The notes beneath the pieces were generated by a model. That model was not told the DNA's origin and did not search any database. It worked only from the letters and a program-made list of their open reading frames with translations. Of a stretch of 64,000 bases of DNA, positions 48,417 through 59,494 are shown one piece after another. The position numbers and the translations under genes are program-made. The stretch spans positions 12,384,326 to 12,448,325 of the forward strand of contig NC_063171.1 of the NCBI RefSeq assembly GCF_023159225.1, read 5' to 3'. This DNA is from Perognathus longimembris pacificus. Lineage: Eukaryota > Chordata > Mammalia > Rodentia > Heteromyidae. Positions within the stretch are counted from its first letter, which is position 1. Each line of letters begins with the position of its first letter.

Positions 48417-48620
48417 CCCCGCCCTGAATTAAAATCTTTGTATTTTCACATGATGTGATCCCCGAAATGCCTGGCATCCTGAGTCCATTATTTAAACATA
48501 AGGGGACTGGGTGGGCGTATTTGTGACTACACACCATCCATAGCTTCTCACACTAGGGCACTCCCCAGCTACTCCACCAGCAGGACAGGAGAGGATGCAC
48601 GAGGGAGCGAGGGCCCTGCA

Positions 48621-48890
48621 TATATACATTTATTGCAACTACAGAAGGGAAGGGGAACATCAAAAAGAGAGACAAAAAGGGTAAAGTGGGAACCAATGCA
48701 ATAGCAATACTTAGAAGACATTATGCTGTAAACCAACTGTACAACTCTGGGGTGGGTGATGGGAAAAGGGGAAAGGTGGGAGAACAATGAGGGAGGAGGT
48801 AACATGTTTAATAAGAAATGTACTCACTCCCTTACATATAAAACTATAACCCCTCCATACATCACTGTGACAGTAAATACATTAAAAAAG
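48621..48890 (+). mobile_element. L1 3' end, right part, after the LTR
   Basis: Continues tatacatttattgcaactacagaag, ggtaaagtgggaaccaatg, gctgtaaaccaactgtacaac, purine tract (48751-48800) and aaaactataacccctcc...cactgtgacagtaaat, then A-rich tail. Confidence 0.9.
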
Positions 48891-49078
48891 AATAACATAT
48901 CAGAAATGGCTTCTTTTCAACCAAAATCACAAAAGACTGATTAGCTAATGTTAGAAAGCATTCAAGAGATAGCATGTCTATATCGTCACTGCAACCTTGA
49001 TAGATACTTTCCCTTGTACGATGAGGAAGATGTTATTTGTTAATATTTTATTGATGATGAAATGATTAGAAACATTAA
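48891..49078. other. Short unrecognised stretch
   Basis: No feature recognised. Confidence 0.4.
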
Positions 49079-49080
49079 AA

Positions 49081-49180
49081 GAGGGAGGAGGTAACAAACA
49101 GTACAAGAAATGTAACCAATGCCTAATTATGAAACTGTAACCTCTCTGTACATCACTTTGACAATACAATAAGGAAAAAA
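49081..49180 (+). mobile_element. Short L1 3'-terminal fragment
   Basis: gagggaggaggtaacaaacagtacaagaaatgtaacc...gtaacctctctgtacatcactttgacaatac. About 95 bp, 5'-truncated within the purine tract. It is one of the cleanest copies of the terminal motif. Confidence 0.88.
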
Positions 49181-49379
49181 ATAGTACTTCCTGTGTTAAG
49201 AGTTGGGAAGAATTTCTAAATTCAAACTTGTAAATAAGGAGAAATAGTCATTGACAACAAACATTGGCAAGGTTAAGGACATACAAAATTACCTGCAGAC
49301 TTTGAAATGGAGGGCAGCTCTCTTTGGTTGATTCTTAAACAAATGGGAAAAATATGTTGCAAAAAAGGTTGATTATATC

Positions 49380-49585
49380 GGGGCTGGGGATATAGCCTAG
49401 TGGCAAGAGTGCCTGCCTCGGATACACGAGGCCCTAGGTTCGATTCCCCAGCACCACATATACAGAAAACGGCCAGAAGCGGCGCTGTGGCTCAAGTGGC
49501 AGAGTGCTAGCCTTGAGCAGGAAGAAGCCAGGGACAGTGCTCAGGCCCTGAGTCCAAGGCCCAGGACTGGCCAAAAAAAAAAAAA
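49380..49585 (+). mobile_element. Dimeric ID-ID SINE with 16-bp target-site duplication
   Basis: Close to the apparent consensus: ggggctggggatatagcc, B box GGTTCGATTCC, cggccagaagcggcgctg, module and poly(A). Duplication aaaaaaggttgattat at 49361-49376 and 49586-49601. One of the youngest copies. Confidence 0.96.
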
Positions 49586-49654
49586 AAAAAAGGTTGATTA
49601 TGGAAATAAGGATTGCATTAGTTGCTTTAGGAATAACTCTGAAATCAGAAATAT

Positions 49655-49730
49655 ACACACCACCTGATGTATGAAACTATAACCACTCTGTGCATCACTT
49701 TGACAATAAGTAAGTAATTATACAGAAAAA
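49655..49730 (+). mobile_element. Very short L1 3'-terminal fragment
   Basis: acacaccacctgatgtatgaaactataaccactctgtgcatcactttgacaataag is the last 60 bp of the old L1 3' end. Confidence 0.8.
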
Positions 49731-50925
49731 AAATATACAAGAATGCTTAAAAAATAAGAATTCAAAAAAAATGAACGAGGAGCAAATTTTAACAAAAAAA
49801 AAATGGAATTAAGAGATTACTTTGATTATAGATTTCTAATCAACTATAAAACTCCACTAGAAAGTTGTTTAGGCTTTGAGTATGATAAAGGATGAGGAAA
49901 GGGAATTTTCTGAAAGAAGAGATCTTTCCAGAATTTTCAACATTCAAACATAAATAAGTATAATATGGATGCTAAATGCCAGAATTAGATGCGATAAAGT
50001 AAGGCAGAGCAAAAGATAATTTACCTGTGGATCAGTATAATAAATTGTACTTATTAAACACCTTCAGCTTTTTATGGGAGGAATATATTAAACAAGATAA
50101 ATGTCTATTTTCTTATTACCAACAATACATAGGAGCTAGGCTACTAGAAAGAACAGGTTTGTTAATCATTGTTTATCTTCCTACCACTATCCTAGAATAC
50201 CATTTTTATATTTATGGCTTGGTCCTATGTTTCAAATTTTGTTTTATATACTTCACTTATTGTACCCCCTTGAAATAAGATGACATACCCTTAAAATGAA
50301 CTTTGAGTAGGCTCATATTAAACAGCTAGAATCATGTAATATGCTTTTTTATATCAAATTCACTAAAATTTATTTAGGTTTTCAAACCAAAAAAAAAAAA
50401 AAACCACACAAATAGAGAAATGAATACTTATATTATGAGCAGATCTGCTAAAATCTGCTTTAAAAAAAAACAGTATTCAAAGTTTGCCTGTTAGGAATGA
50501 TAAGCAGGATGTATATAGCATTTGACATTAGTTTACTAAGAGTACATTGAAAGAAAGATTCTGAAAATAAAATGGGTATGTTCAGGTTGTGTGCTGTAAT
50601 CTCATTCATCTCGTGATGACAACTGTGCACTCTGTATGTGTATAAGTCATGGAATCATAATGTATCATAATGCAGTCTTTAATGTAGTCCTTGATAAGCA
50701 AAAGTATTACTCTCTATCTGTATGATACTGTGCACCATGACTACCCAATCTTTCCATCTTCTTGAGCAGTATCTTCCTAAATTCCAATAGGTAATACCTC
50801 CAAACACTTTGTCAGGCTCCTCTGCTCTCATTCTCATGCCTCAAGTCATAATGACTTTTTTTTTTCTGTTATGAAACCCTCCAAATTCAACAATGAGAAA
50901 TTATTATCTTTCTATTTAATAGTCT
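49731..50925. other. Unrecognised AT-rich sequence
   Basis: No gene; the 83-codon frame at 50027-50278 has no recognisable domain. Confidence 0.45.
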
Positions 50926-50929
50926 TAAA

Positions 50930-51145
50930 ATCCTGACCCCAGTCCATCTTCATTATTCACCTACTCACCTCCTTGAAAAATCAACTCAAGTACTAAGCTC
51001 ACATTGAAGACTTAGATGACCACTCATATCAGAATTGCAATCAGTTTCTAGAGTGCTTACTGTTCCTTTTGACTCATTTTTCTTCATAATATTTGTTAGC
51101 ATCTATTATGCCATATTTCACAATTTAGTTTATATTTGATGGACC
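50930..51145 (+). mobile_element. Probable L2 3' end relic
   Basis: caactcaagtactaagctcac, gaagacttagatgaccactc, gtgcttactgttccttttgac and gttagcatctattatgcc resemble the L2/MIR-age pattern (tcaaatgtcacctcctcagagaggccttccctgacc...tagcacttatcac). Orientation relative to the L2 consensus is uncertain. Confidence 0.45.
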
Positions 51146-51489
51146 CCAAACTGTCCATTCTAACTTTTTCTACTTTTAAAATTAGCATCAATTAGTTATA
51201 CAAGGGGCTTTCATTTAAACATGTCCACATATTCATACAAGGTTCCTGGTTTAGTTTCGATTCTTCTTCGGTCCTCATTGTCCACTTCTCTTTCTAAATC
51301 AATCACAACAAGCCTCATCATTCCATTTTTTCACACATGTACATGAAGTATTTTTCCCATATTCACTATCCTTCATCATCTTCATTTTCCTTCCTGCTTG
51401 TAACCAAAACCTGGGCAGGATCTGTGATATATTCCTTTCTTTTATATTTAAATATATGTTAATTGTCCTAGGCTGTTTCACTTGGATAT

Positions 51490-52490
51490 TTTATGCATGT
51501 ATATATATATAATACACCCATCAGATTGACCCTCTCTTTTTCTCTCGCTCGCCCCATCTCTAGTGCCCCATTTTATTCATTATTGCATAATGGCCTTTGA
51601 TTTTCTTTCTTCATTGTCAGATGTAAAATCCTTCTTTCTTGTTCACCCTCTAAAATCCCCTTCCACCTAGTTCCCTCAAACAATCCCACAGTTACAAAAT
51701 GTGCCACGTGTTTTGGTTTTTTTTTTTTTTTTGGTGTATATGATCCTATATATTTTTATTGAATATTTATCTTTCATGTCTGGCATCTACATGAAAAAAA
51801 ATTCTTCATAAACCCAGGTTACTTTATTTAACATGATAAAGTACAGTTCCATTCATTTCCTGTAAGGAAAATGATTTAATTTTATTTTCTTTATGGCTGA
51901 AAAGAGTAAGTGTATGGATATGCATAAACATTAAATTATGGATAGGTATAAACATGGATTAGTGTAAATATAAATATTTGGTTATATTAACTTATATTTC
52001 TTGATCCATTAATGTATGTATATTTGTGTGTACATGTATGTTTGCATAATGTGGATTTATATATTTTCTTGATCCATTAATCATTTGAAGCATATATAGC
52101 TGTTTATGTAGCCTGGCAACCATGAAAAAGGCCTCAATGAACAAATGTGTGCCATGTCCTTAGGTTATCCTAATTTACTTTCCTTTGGACAAATGCGCAA
52201 AAGTATTAATAGTATATTATGTTTTTAAAAATTTTTCATTTTACGATGAAAGTCCATACTGATTTCCATTAGGCCACACTATTTTACATTTGACAACAAT
52301 ATATAAAATTTGTATATTTCTATATTCTTGCCAGTGTATGATGTTACTTTTGTTGGTGACAGCTTTCTGTTTCCTTTAATGAGAGTTTGGGTGTTATTCA
52401 CTTTACATTTACATTAACTCCCCATGTCTGGAAAAGTATGATAAGCTGAGGCCAACAAACATTTGTTTATGGTTGATATGTTCTGGTTAC
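51490..52490 (-). mobile_element. Old L1 relic, ORF2 3' part and 3' UTR
   Basis: Antisense L1 order: caggttactttatttaacatgataaagtac, tccattcatttcctg, tttatggctgaaaag, cttgatccattaatcatttg, gcctcaatgaacaaatgtg, cttgccagtgtatgatg, ttaatgagagtttgggtg. It is interrupted by TATA/TATG expansions. The part 51490-51780 is probably its 3' UTR. Confidence 0.72.
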
Positions 52491-53395
52491 TCTTTTGTTA
52501 TTGATTCATTTTAATCTTAAATGAATTTAAAATTTAGTTTAACCAGTATATGTACAATGTGATTTCAACTCATATCAATTTAGGAATACATTGTGTCATG
52601 GTTAGTGACAATCATCATTCTTCCCCATCGGCCCCAACATCATACTCCTTTATACAAATGCGTTATATTAAATCTTTCCAACATTTCAGATAGCTAAGAA
52701 GCTGTCCATGTAGAAAGTTGTAGAATGTGTAACAATAATGACCTTCCCATCTCACAGTTTCATTATCACCATAAATGATGGAAGCTTTTCAGGTACTAGT
52801 ACAGTAAACATTTTCATTGTTCATGTTCTTGTAAACTTCAGTGAATTTCATAAATACCTAATATCATTGTTTTTGCTTTTAAGACCAGTTTTATTATGAA
52901 GAAGAATATAAAATGTTTATACCAAAATAGCTTATGATAATCACATAGGAATGTTTTTCTTAGGACCTATCACCATAGTAAATACCTTGGGATATAGAAG
53001 TAAATGAATGTTAAAAACCAATTTAATAATTTGCTATATCTAAGAAAATTAATTTAATTAACAATTCTTAATATGATGAGAATCCTCAAATAAAGCTTTT
53101 TAAAATATTTATCTTATTAGTTATTATTATTTTAGTTTAACTCCTGGAAAAACCTTTGTCACTGATCCATTTTTATTAATTAAAAGAATATTTTTTAAAG
53201 AAATGTTCTCAATACAATGTGAGTACAAAGTCAGCTATATTTTCATTCTAAAGTACGAATAATTTAGAATAAATTGAAGTATTGTGATTTTTTTAATAAA
53301 ATTATACTGATGTTTTGGAAATTAATTTTGTTATAAGATACTAGAAAATTTTAATGATATCTAATATTTTGTGTGTATCTGGATTATCTAGGTGA
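52491..53395. other. Unrecognised AT-rich sequence
   Basis: No gene or named repeat recognised. Confidence 0.45.
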
Positions 53396-53399
53396 TGAC

Positions 53400-53765
53400 T
53401 TAATGGAAAAAGCAATCAAAACGTTATCAGGAAGGACAGTGGGGAGGATTAACAATACCAAACTTCAAACTCTAGTATACAGATATAGTAATGAAACAGG
53501 TTGATCAGCATCATAAATAGGACTGAGGATGAATGGAACAAAATAGAAGACCCAGAAGTAAATCCCCAGACCAACAGACTCATCTAATGTTTGATAAAGA
53601 GAACCCAAAGTGTATGCATAAAGATAGCCTCTTCAATAAATGGTACAGTACTGGAAACATATGATATCTCCATGCACAAAAATCTTCTTTATGTATCACC
53701 ATATCGAAGCACTTATTCAAAATAAATCAAAGAGCTCAAGGTAAGACTGGAAACCATGATTTTCT
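53400..53765 (+). mobile_element. Old L1 relic, internal ORF2 segment
   Basis: ggattaacaataccaaacttcaaac, gaatggaacaaaatagaagaccc, aaatccccagaccaacagac, cctcttcaataaatggtac and aaataaatcaaagagctcaagg match ORF2 about 1 kb before its end (compare the antisense of 17990-18200). The later ORF2 part is at 56430-56880. Confidence 0.85.
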
Positions 53766-53832
53766 TTTTCTTTCCGAGCTAAGGACTGAACTCAGGTCTT
53801 GTACTTATTGTGCAATTGCTGTCACATTTTGA
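53766..53832 (-). mobile_element. ID relic
   Basis: ttctttccgagctaaggactgaactcagg, cttgtacttattgtgcaattgc resemble antisense ID (gctggggaccgaacccaggg, cttgctaggcaagcgc). Short and diverged. It adjoins the L1 relic and may have inserted in it. Confidence 0.5.
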
Positions 53833-54131
53833 TAAATCGGGAATCCCTTAAGTTAATAAATGAAAACCTGACTTCTTTAATAGAATTTGACATAATGAAG
53901 TCATGATCCTAGTAATTATATTTTTGGTGTGGTGCTTTCTGGATCTTTATAGATATTTTATTTATTTCTCAAAACAGAACTCTACATTATATATTAATTT
54001 CCTTATTTAAAAATAACTACTATAATTTAAACTGTTTATATTCTCCAGAGTTCCATGTGTTGAATGCATAGTTCCTACATAGCAATGATATAGGCATTCC
54101 AGTGTCATATTTTCACTAAAGGAAATAATAA

Positions 54132-54174
<43 letters not shown>

Positions 54175-54795
54175 ACTGTCTCTGTCATAATATGATCAGG
54201 AATCCTCTCTGACTCTGATACACACTTCTGCCATAAGATGCTCTGTCACAACTAGCCAAAACAAGAAGGCCAAGATATCATAAACTGAACTTCAGAAACT
54301 ATGAAACTATGAAATCTCTCTTCCCTCTTGATTGTTTAGCTAAGATATTGTGTCCTGGTGATGGAAAACTGAATAGTAAAATGGGAAACTAAAACTTATG
54401 GAAAATAATAAACCTAATCACTATATCTCACATAAGTCATAAATCAGATGTCTACTTCCTAGTTGTGCATTATATTTTCTATGCAATGTCTTCAGGTGAG
54501 GCATACTTTGCTGTTATATTTAATAATGAAGTTATTTTTATGACTTTTCAGAATCATTGGAAAAATGACACTTTAAGGAAATGTGTGGTCACTTAAATAT
54601 GATGACTTCTAGTATTATATTTCATAAATATTTTTATAATTTTATCTTCTTTCGTTACATAGTAATATATTATATTTTAATCTAATAGTATGTGTACTAT
54701 TCTTAACTTGTAATGTATCTAAGATTCTACCATACATTAAACATTGTCATCAATGATGATAATTATTCAAAGTATATTTTTCTGCCACCTACAGA
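53833..54795. other. Unrecognised AT-rich sequence
   Basis: Only the CT microsatellite stands out. Confidence 0.4.
54137..54169. repeat. (CT)n microsatellite
   Basis: About 16 TC units. Confidence 0.96.
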
Positions 54796-54799
54796 TAAA

Positions 54800-55045
54800 T
54801 ATAGCAATCAAAACATTGAAAGCCAGACACTGGGAGCTTAGCAAGAGACGACAATCCCAGGATTATAGCTCCAAGCCAGAATGTACACAACATCTGTGAG
54901 ACTTTCATCTCCAGTGAATGTGAAAAAGGCCAGAAGTGGAACTATGACTCAATTGGTAGAGGGTCAGCTTTGAGCATAAAATCCAAGAGGAAGCTCAAAG
55001 CCTTGAATTTGAGTCTCAATACTGGCACACGTGCACCAGAGTAAA
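54800..55045 (+). mobile_element. B4-like SINE
   Basis: 7SL-like half: agccagacactgggagcttag, caatcccaggattatagctccaagccag, ctgtgagactttcatctccag. ID module: ggccagaagtggaactatgactcaattggtagagg, gaggaagctcaaagcc, gagtctcaatactggcac. Old copy. Confidence 0.85.
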
Positions 55046-56250
55046 TGAACAAGTTTTCTATCTTTCGTACTAGGAAAAAATAACTCTGCTTGTTAGTAAA
55101 CATTTTTGTCTATATCTGAAAGGATACAATGAAACTTACAGGGAGATATATATTCCAGATTTTTATGCCAGCAAATGAAAGTGATTTTGATAACCCAAAT
55201 GTATCACACTTGGTACATTTTAATGTGAAACTTATATGAGACATCTTAAACATTGTAAAAGCAAGCAAGTTAAGATTACATTCTGAGCAGTTGGCAGGTT
55301 GGCATTTTCATTCTCTTGCTTAAAGCAAGAAAAATCTCAGCTTCGATTTCTGACCTTAACATAAGCCTCAATATAGAATACAATTCAAATCTGTCATTTC
55401 TTGAAGATTTTCAATTATTTTCAGGTGAAGTGAGGTTAAAGGTTTTCTTCTTGATACTTTGTTCTTAAATGGTTCACACTCTTCCTCTGCTCAAAAATAG
55501 AAAGGTAATATAGCATCTTCAAAATAGAATGGAAGAAAAATGAATATTTGAAGAGGAAGAGTATGAGAAAAAGAGAAGTGAAGCAGATGGTAAGGATGAA
55601 GTTACATGGAAATGAGAGACTCAAAAAGAAATGACAGTTCATAGAATGAGAGGCAGGTAATTATGGAGAAGAAATGACACAAAGAAAGAAACCTAAAGAG
55701 AATAAAAGAAAAAAGACACAGAGGATAAAAAAGATAAAATAGGTTTTATTCCTTTGTAATTAAAATAATTTTTATTACTTAAATATGGATAGACAAAGAG
55801 CTGATTCTGAAGTTGTACAAGCTTCTACTGAGAGAAATATGCCAAAAGATGTTGTAAAATATAAAGTAATTTTATAAAGGACATTCTACTTCATAATTTA
55901 TTTTAATGGCCCATTATCAGTGTCTTATTTTCTCCCCTGTTGACACCATTTTTCATATGCCTTAATTTAGTGAGATTGAATTCAATGAAAATTATATAAT
56001 ACAGGCATAGTTTTCAATTACATTTGAAAGTAATGTTTAAATAATTGGAATAGCAAAAGACAGAAATAAATACTTGTACAAAAAACAAACAAACAAAATC
56101 TACCAAAAATGTAATTTTGACCACATATCTTGAAGTAGGAAGCAAGAAACCAAGACTGTCAATGTGTGCTTCAAGTTTTTTCCTGATTTTTCTTTTTCAT
56201 TTTTTTTCAATGGCTGTTTATACATTTATGGGTTTGGGTTTTATTATTTT
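55046..56250. other. Unrecognised AT-rich sequence
   Basis: No gene or named repeat; a purine-rich patch lies at 55510-55740. Confidence 0.4.
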
Positions 56251-56254
56251 TTTT

Positions 56255-56375
56255 CTTTTTATTAATTGTGCTGGTCCTGGGGCTTGAACTGTTCTGAGCT
56301 TTTGTGCTCAAGGCTAGTGCTCTACTACTTGAATCATAGCTCTATTTCTGACATTTGGTGATTAACTGGAAAATA
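56255..56375 (-). mobile_element. SINE 3' module relic
   Basis: gtgctggtcctggggcttgaac, gctcaaggctagtgctctactacttgaatcatagc are antisense of the shared SINE module; gacatttggtgattaactgg is the start of the 7SL-like half, so this is a truncated B4-like copy. Confidence 0.78.
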
Positions 56376-56429
56376 TTGTAGCATTGATATGGGAAAGTTT
56401 TTCATTATGACTTCAAAAGTACAGAAAAC

Positions 56430-56890
56430 AAATGAGATGGCAAGAAACTACAAAGCTTCTATAAACAAAGGATATAATTAAGAAAGCAGAGATGTAAATG
56501 GAAGGAAGGAAAATACATTTGAAGAAAATCTCACATGCTCTAAAGGGTTGATATCCAAGATAAGATATATAAGAAATGTAAATAACTCAAGAGCAAGCAA
56601 ATAACTTAATAATTTAAAAAAAATGATCAAAAGACCCAAACAGACATTTCCTTAAAAGCAACATACAAATAATCAACAGATATATTAAAAACTTCAAGGC
56701 AGCACTAATCAGGAAGATGAAAATTAAAACCAGAAAGAAATATCACTTTATACCTGTTAGAACATTTTACTTTATAATAAAAGATGAAATGCAGTAAATG
56801 TTAGCAAGAATGAAGGGGAAAGAGAACTCTTACATATCATCCTTCTAAATGATGTATTTGTCTATATGGAAGGGTATGAAGGGCATGCTC
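56430..56890 (+). mobile_element. Old L1 relic, ORF2 C-terminal segment
   Basis: gggttgatatccaagataag, gatcaaaagacccaaacagacatttc, aacatacaaataatcaacagatatatt, gcactaatcaggaagatgaaaattaaaaccag, tcactttatacctgttagaac and gttagcaagaatgaagggg match ORF2 just downstream of the segment at 53400-53765 with the same orientation. Confidence 0.85.
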
Positions 56891-57600
56891 AGAGGCTACT
56901 TATAAAATAATAATTTTTCTTGAAGTCTGACAATCTCTATGGCATTGAGAAAGATCAAGATTTGTGAAATGATCTGAAATCTGGATTTGCTTGTGGAATT
57001 CACATTTATGTTTTTTCACTGAGATTTTTTTCATTACATTTTGATGATTTTTTTCCTTACATGATTTTGAGGGAAATTTGTATACTACCTGTTGTTTATA
57101 GTTCCAGCAATATTATTGTCCGTTATTCAAAGGCAGGAGAAGTGAAATGTCTACTTTTTGCTTAATATTTTTTGGCATGTAATTTCATATTGATAACTAT
57201 TTTCACTACTCAGATACATTTGTATACTTCGAGGGTTCCCATTACTGTCACAGCTGTGGAATTTATCTTTCTACCACTTAGAAGAAAAGGGTGCTGTTGT
57301 GTAAAAATATACAACAAAGAAATCCTTTCAGGTAGGAGGAAACTGAACTGTTCTACTAAAATCTATATGGGAAGCAGGCATGTCATATTGTCTTTAATAA
57401 ATTATGTAATCTCATTAAAATTCATATGCAGTTGAAAGCCAAAAAGGAGAGAAATTCTATAGGACTGAGTCACTTGTTTTCTCCTCCCTAGGAGTTACTG
57501 GCTTAATTGCTATGTTTTCCTTCGACCTTTCATCTTCCTTTTCAAATTTAAAATTATTTTCCATGTGTTTTTCTTTCATTCTTCCTTAACACTAAAAAGA
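56891..57600. other. Unrecognised sequence
   Basis: No gene; the 87-codon frame at 57172-57435 has no family signature. Confidence 0.4.
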
Positions 57601-57601
57601 A

Positions 57602-57672
57602 TGTTTTCTATGTAGTTTTCTATAAAAAGCAAGTTTTCTATGTAGTTTTCTATAAAAAGCAAGTTTTCTATG
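57602..57672. repeat. 30-bp tandem repeat, about 2.3 copies
   Basis: The unit ttttctatgtag-ttttctataaaaagcaag is repeated with period 30, itself containing two related ttttcta half-units. No mismatch between the first two copies is seen. Confidence 0.93.
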
Positions 57673-58485
57673 GCAACTTTTTCTCATAATTTTATTTAAT
57701 GGTAGAATAAATCATATTATAATGTCTTAACGAGCATAAATGAATATAACCAGAGAGGGGAAGATGTAGATGAAAAAATAATAATCTGTATTCAGTTCCC
57801 AGTTTTTCTTTCCATTATTCTTTTCCCAAATATGCAATGTAATTGTTTTAATTCTTAGTGGTGTATTCCCTAAATATTGATAACAACACTTATTTACTGG
57901 ACTTTTATTAGAAACAAAATGCAACATTGTGAATGTGCTTTGTAAATTACAAACCATTATAAAATATGATAGTGTTATTTGTATAGCAGAGCTTCAGGTT
58001 TGTAGGTGCTTAGCCTTTATTGGCAAAACTTATTTTATGCAAAATAACTGTTTTATAATAACCTGTCTTTACTAGTAATGCAACAAACAAAGGCAAATTA
58101 CCAAATGTAATTTGTTTTGAAATAAAAACACTTTCAATTTAATCTGCTTCATTGGTTCCATCCTTATTGTACATTGCTTGACTTCTGGATGCTTAATAAC
58201 CTTCATTTCAGATTAATTAGCAGATGGAATCATATATTTGAGAGAAACAAAAGGATAAAATTGTAAACGAGTTTCACTTATATTCTTTTATTTGTAATAT
58301 ATATGGTGAAGTTTTCTAATATCAATTATTTCAAAGCAAACAAATATCTTTGTTTTGTATATAACATTTTGTAATGTTGCCTCATTACTAAGTTTCTGTA
58401 CATAATGTCTTAAAAATTTACACAACTCGGAGATTATATTTACTCTCCCTAGGTATGTCTTTTATTTTGAATTTCATTTATTTTC
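57673..58485. other. Unrecognised AT-rich sequence
   Basis: No gene or named repeat recognised. Confidence 0.4.
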
Positions 58486-58489
58486 TATA

Positions 58490-58757
58490 TGTATGTATGT
58501 ATGTATGTATAGTTCTGTGGCTTGAACTCGGCCTGGGCACTGTTGCTGAGATTCTTTGTTGAAGGTTCAGGCTCTACACTTGAGCGATGTCTCTCCCCCC
58601 AATCCCCATCCCTGTCACTGTTTTCTGGTGGTTAATAGGAGATAAGAGTCACAGACTTTTCCTACCTAGGCTGGCTTAGAAGTGTGATCCTTTGATCTCA
58701 GGCTCTTCAGTTACTAGGATTACAAGTGTAAGCTAGAGGTGAACAGCTTGGTATTTC
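58490..58757 (-). mobile_element. B4-like SINE, minus strand, with (ATGT)n tail
   Basis: Antisense module: gttctgtggcttgaactcgg, gcctgggcactg, ctctacacttgagcgatg. Antisense 7SL half: ggagataagagtcacag, tctcaggctcttcagttactaggattacaagtgtaagc. The (TATG)n at 58490-58510 lies where the A tail should be. Confidence 0.87.
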
Positions 58758-58824
58758 ATATTTTAAAAATGGATATATTTGCGTGTTTCTAAAGTGCATG
58801 TGAAATACTAATCATCTATGTGAT

Positions 58825-59030
58825 GGGCTGGCAATATGGCCTAGTGGCAAGAGTGCTTGCCTCGTATACCTGAAGCCCAGGGTTCGATTCCCCAGCACCA
58901 CACATATATAGAAAATGGCCAGAAGTGGTGCTGTGGCTCAAGGGGTAGAGTGCTATGCTATTCTTGAGCAAAAAGAAGCCAGGGAGAGTGCTCAGGCCCT
59001 GAGTCCAACTGGCAAAAAAAACAAACAAAC

Positions 59031-59035
<5 letters not shown>
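58825..59035 (+). mobile_element. Dimeric ID-ID SINE with TG-expanded tail
   Basis: gggctggcaatatggcc, B box GGTTCGATTCC, module GTGGCTCAAGGGGTAGAGTGC with a small duplication (tgctatgctattcttgagc), then aaaaaaaacaaacaaac and the (TG)n. No target-site duplication is obvious. Confidence 0.92.
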
Positions 59036-59084
<49 letters not shown>

Positions 59085-59095
59085 ATATATATACA
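59036..59095. repeat. (TG)n(TA)n microsatellite at a SINE tail
   Basis: Starts directly after the (CAAA) tail of the SINE. Flanking frames rich in Thr-His or Cys-Val are artefacts. Confidence 0.96.
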
Positions 59096-59273
59096 ATGAA
59101 ATGGTATCTTAGGTGGCTTGCCAATGAGCACAGAACCTGGATTTGTGTCTAAAAGAACAAAAAGTTTATGAAAAAAATTCTCACCCAAACCAACAGACCC
59201 CCAAAAAAACTAGCAGAGTTCAAATTTATTTCTGTATTTAACAGCAATCATTTTTATTTAAGAATAATTTCAA

Positions 59274-59480
59274 GGGCTGTGAATATGGCCTAGTGGCAGG
59301 AGTGCTTGCCTCCTATACATGAAGCCCTGGGTTCGATTCCCCAGCACCACATATATAGAAAACGGCCAGAAGTGGCGCTGTGGCTCAAGTGCCAGAGTGC
59401 TAGCCTTGAGCAAAAAGAAGCCAGGGACAGTGCTCAGGCCCTGAGTCCAAGCCCAGGCCTGGCCAAAAAAAAAAAAAAAA
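59274..59480 (+). mobile_element. Dimeric ID-ID SINE with 14-bp target-site duplication
   Basis: gggctgtgaatatggcc, B box GGTTCGATTCC, module GTGGCTCAAGTGCCAGAGTGC, poly(A). Duplication aagaataatttcaa at 59260-59273 and 59481-59494. Only about 240 bp downstream of the previous SINE. Confidence 0.96.
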
Positions 59481-59494
59481 AAGAATAATTTCAA

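Larger units (their letters stand above)
48085..48620 (+). mobile_element. Solo LTR, 536 bp, same family as 35272-35783
   Basis: Starts AGTTGGGCTC (first base of the usual TG pair mutated) and ends GGGCCCTGCA. The perfect 6-bp duplication tatata flanks it (48079-48084 and 48621-48626). Regions in common with the first copy: ctgcctcttctcccg, cttggctgtta..cactcctaccc, ccgcccatagaggaagt, ctgccaccatt, the TATA box and ccagct..tccgcc-like end. This copy also has ccaagatggcggcg (48247-48260, YY1-like) and tgacgtca (48318-48325, CRE). TATA box at 48409-48416. No viral genes are present. Confidence 0.9.

Noticed and set aside
57602..57672. Direct repeats as a CRISPR-like array
   Set aside because: The copies are contiguous without spacers, in a mammalian genome.
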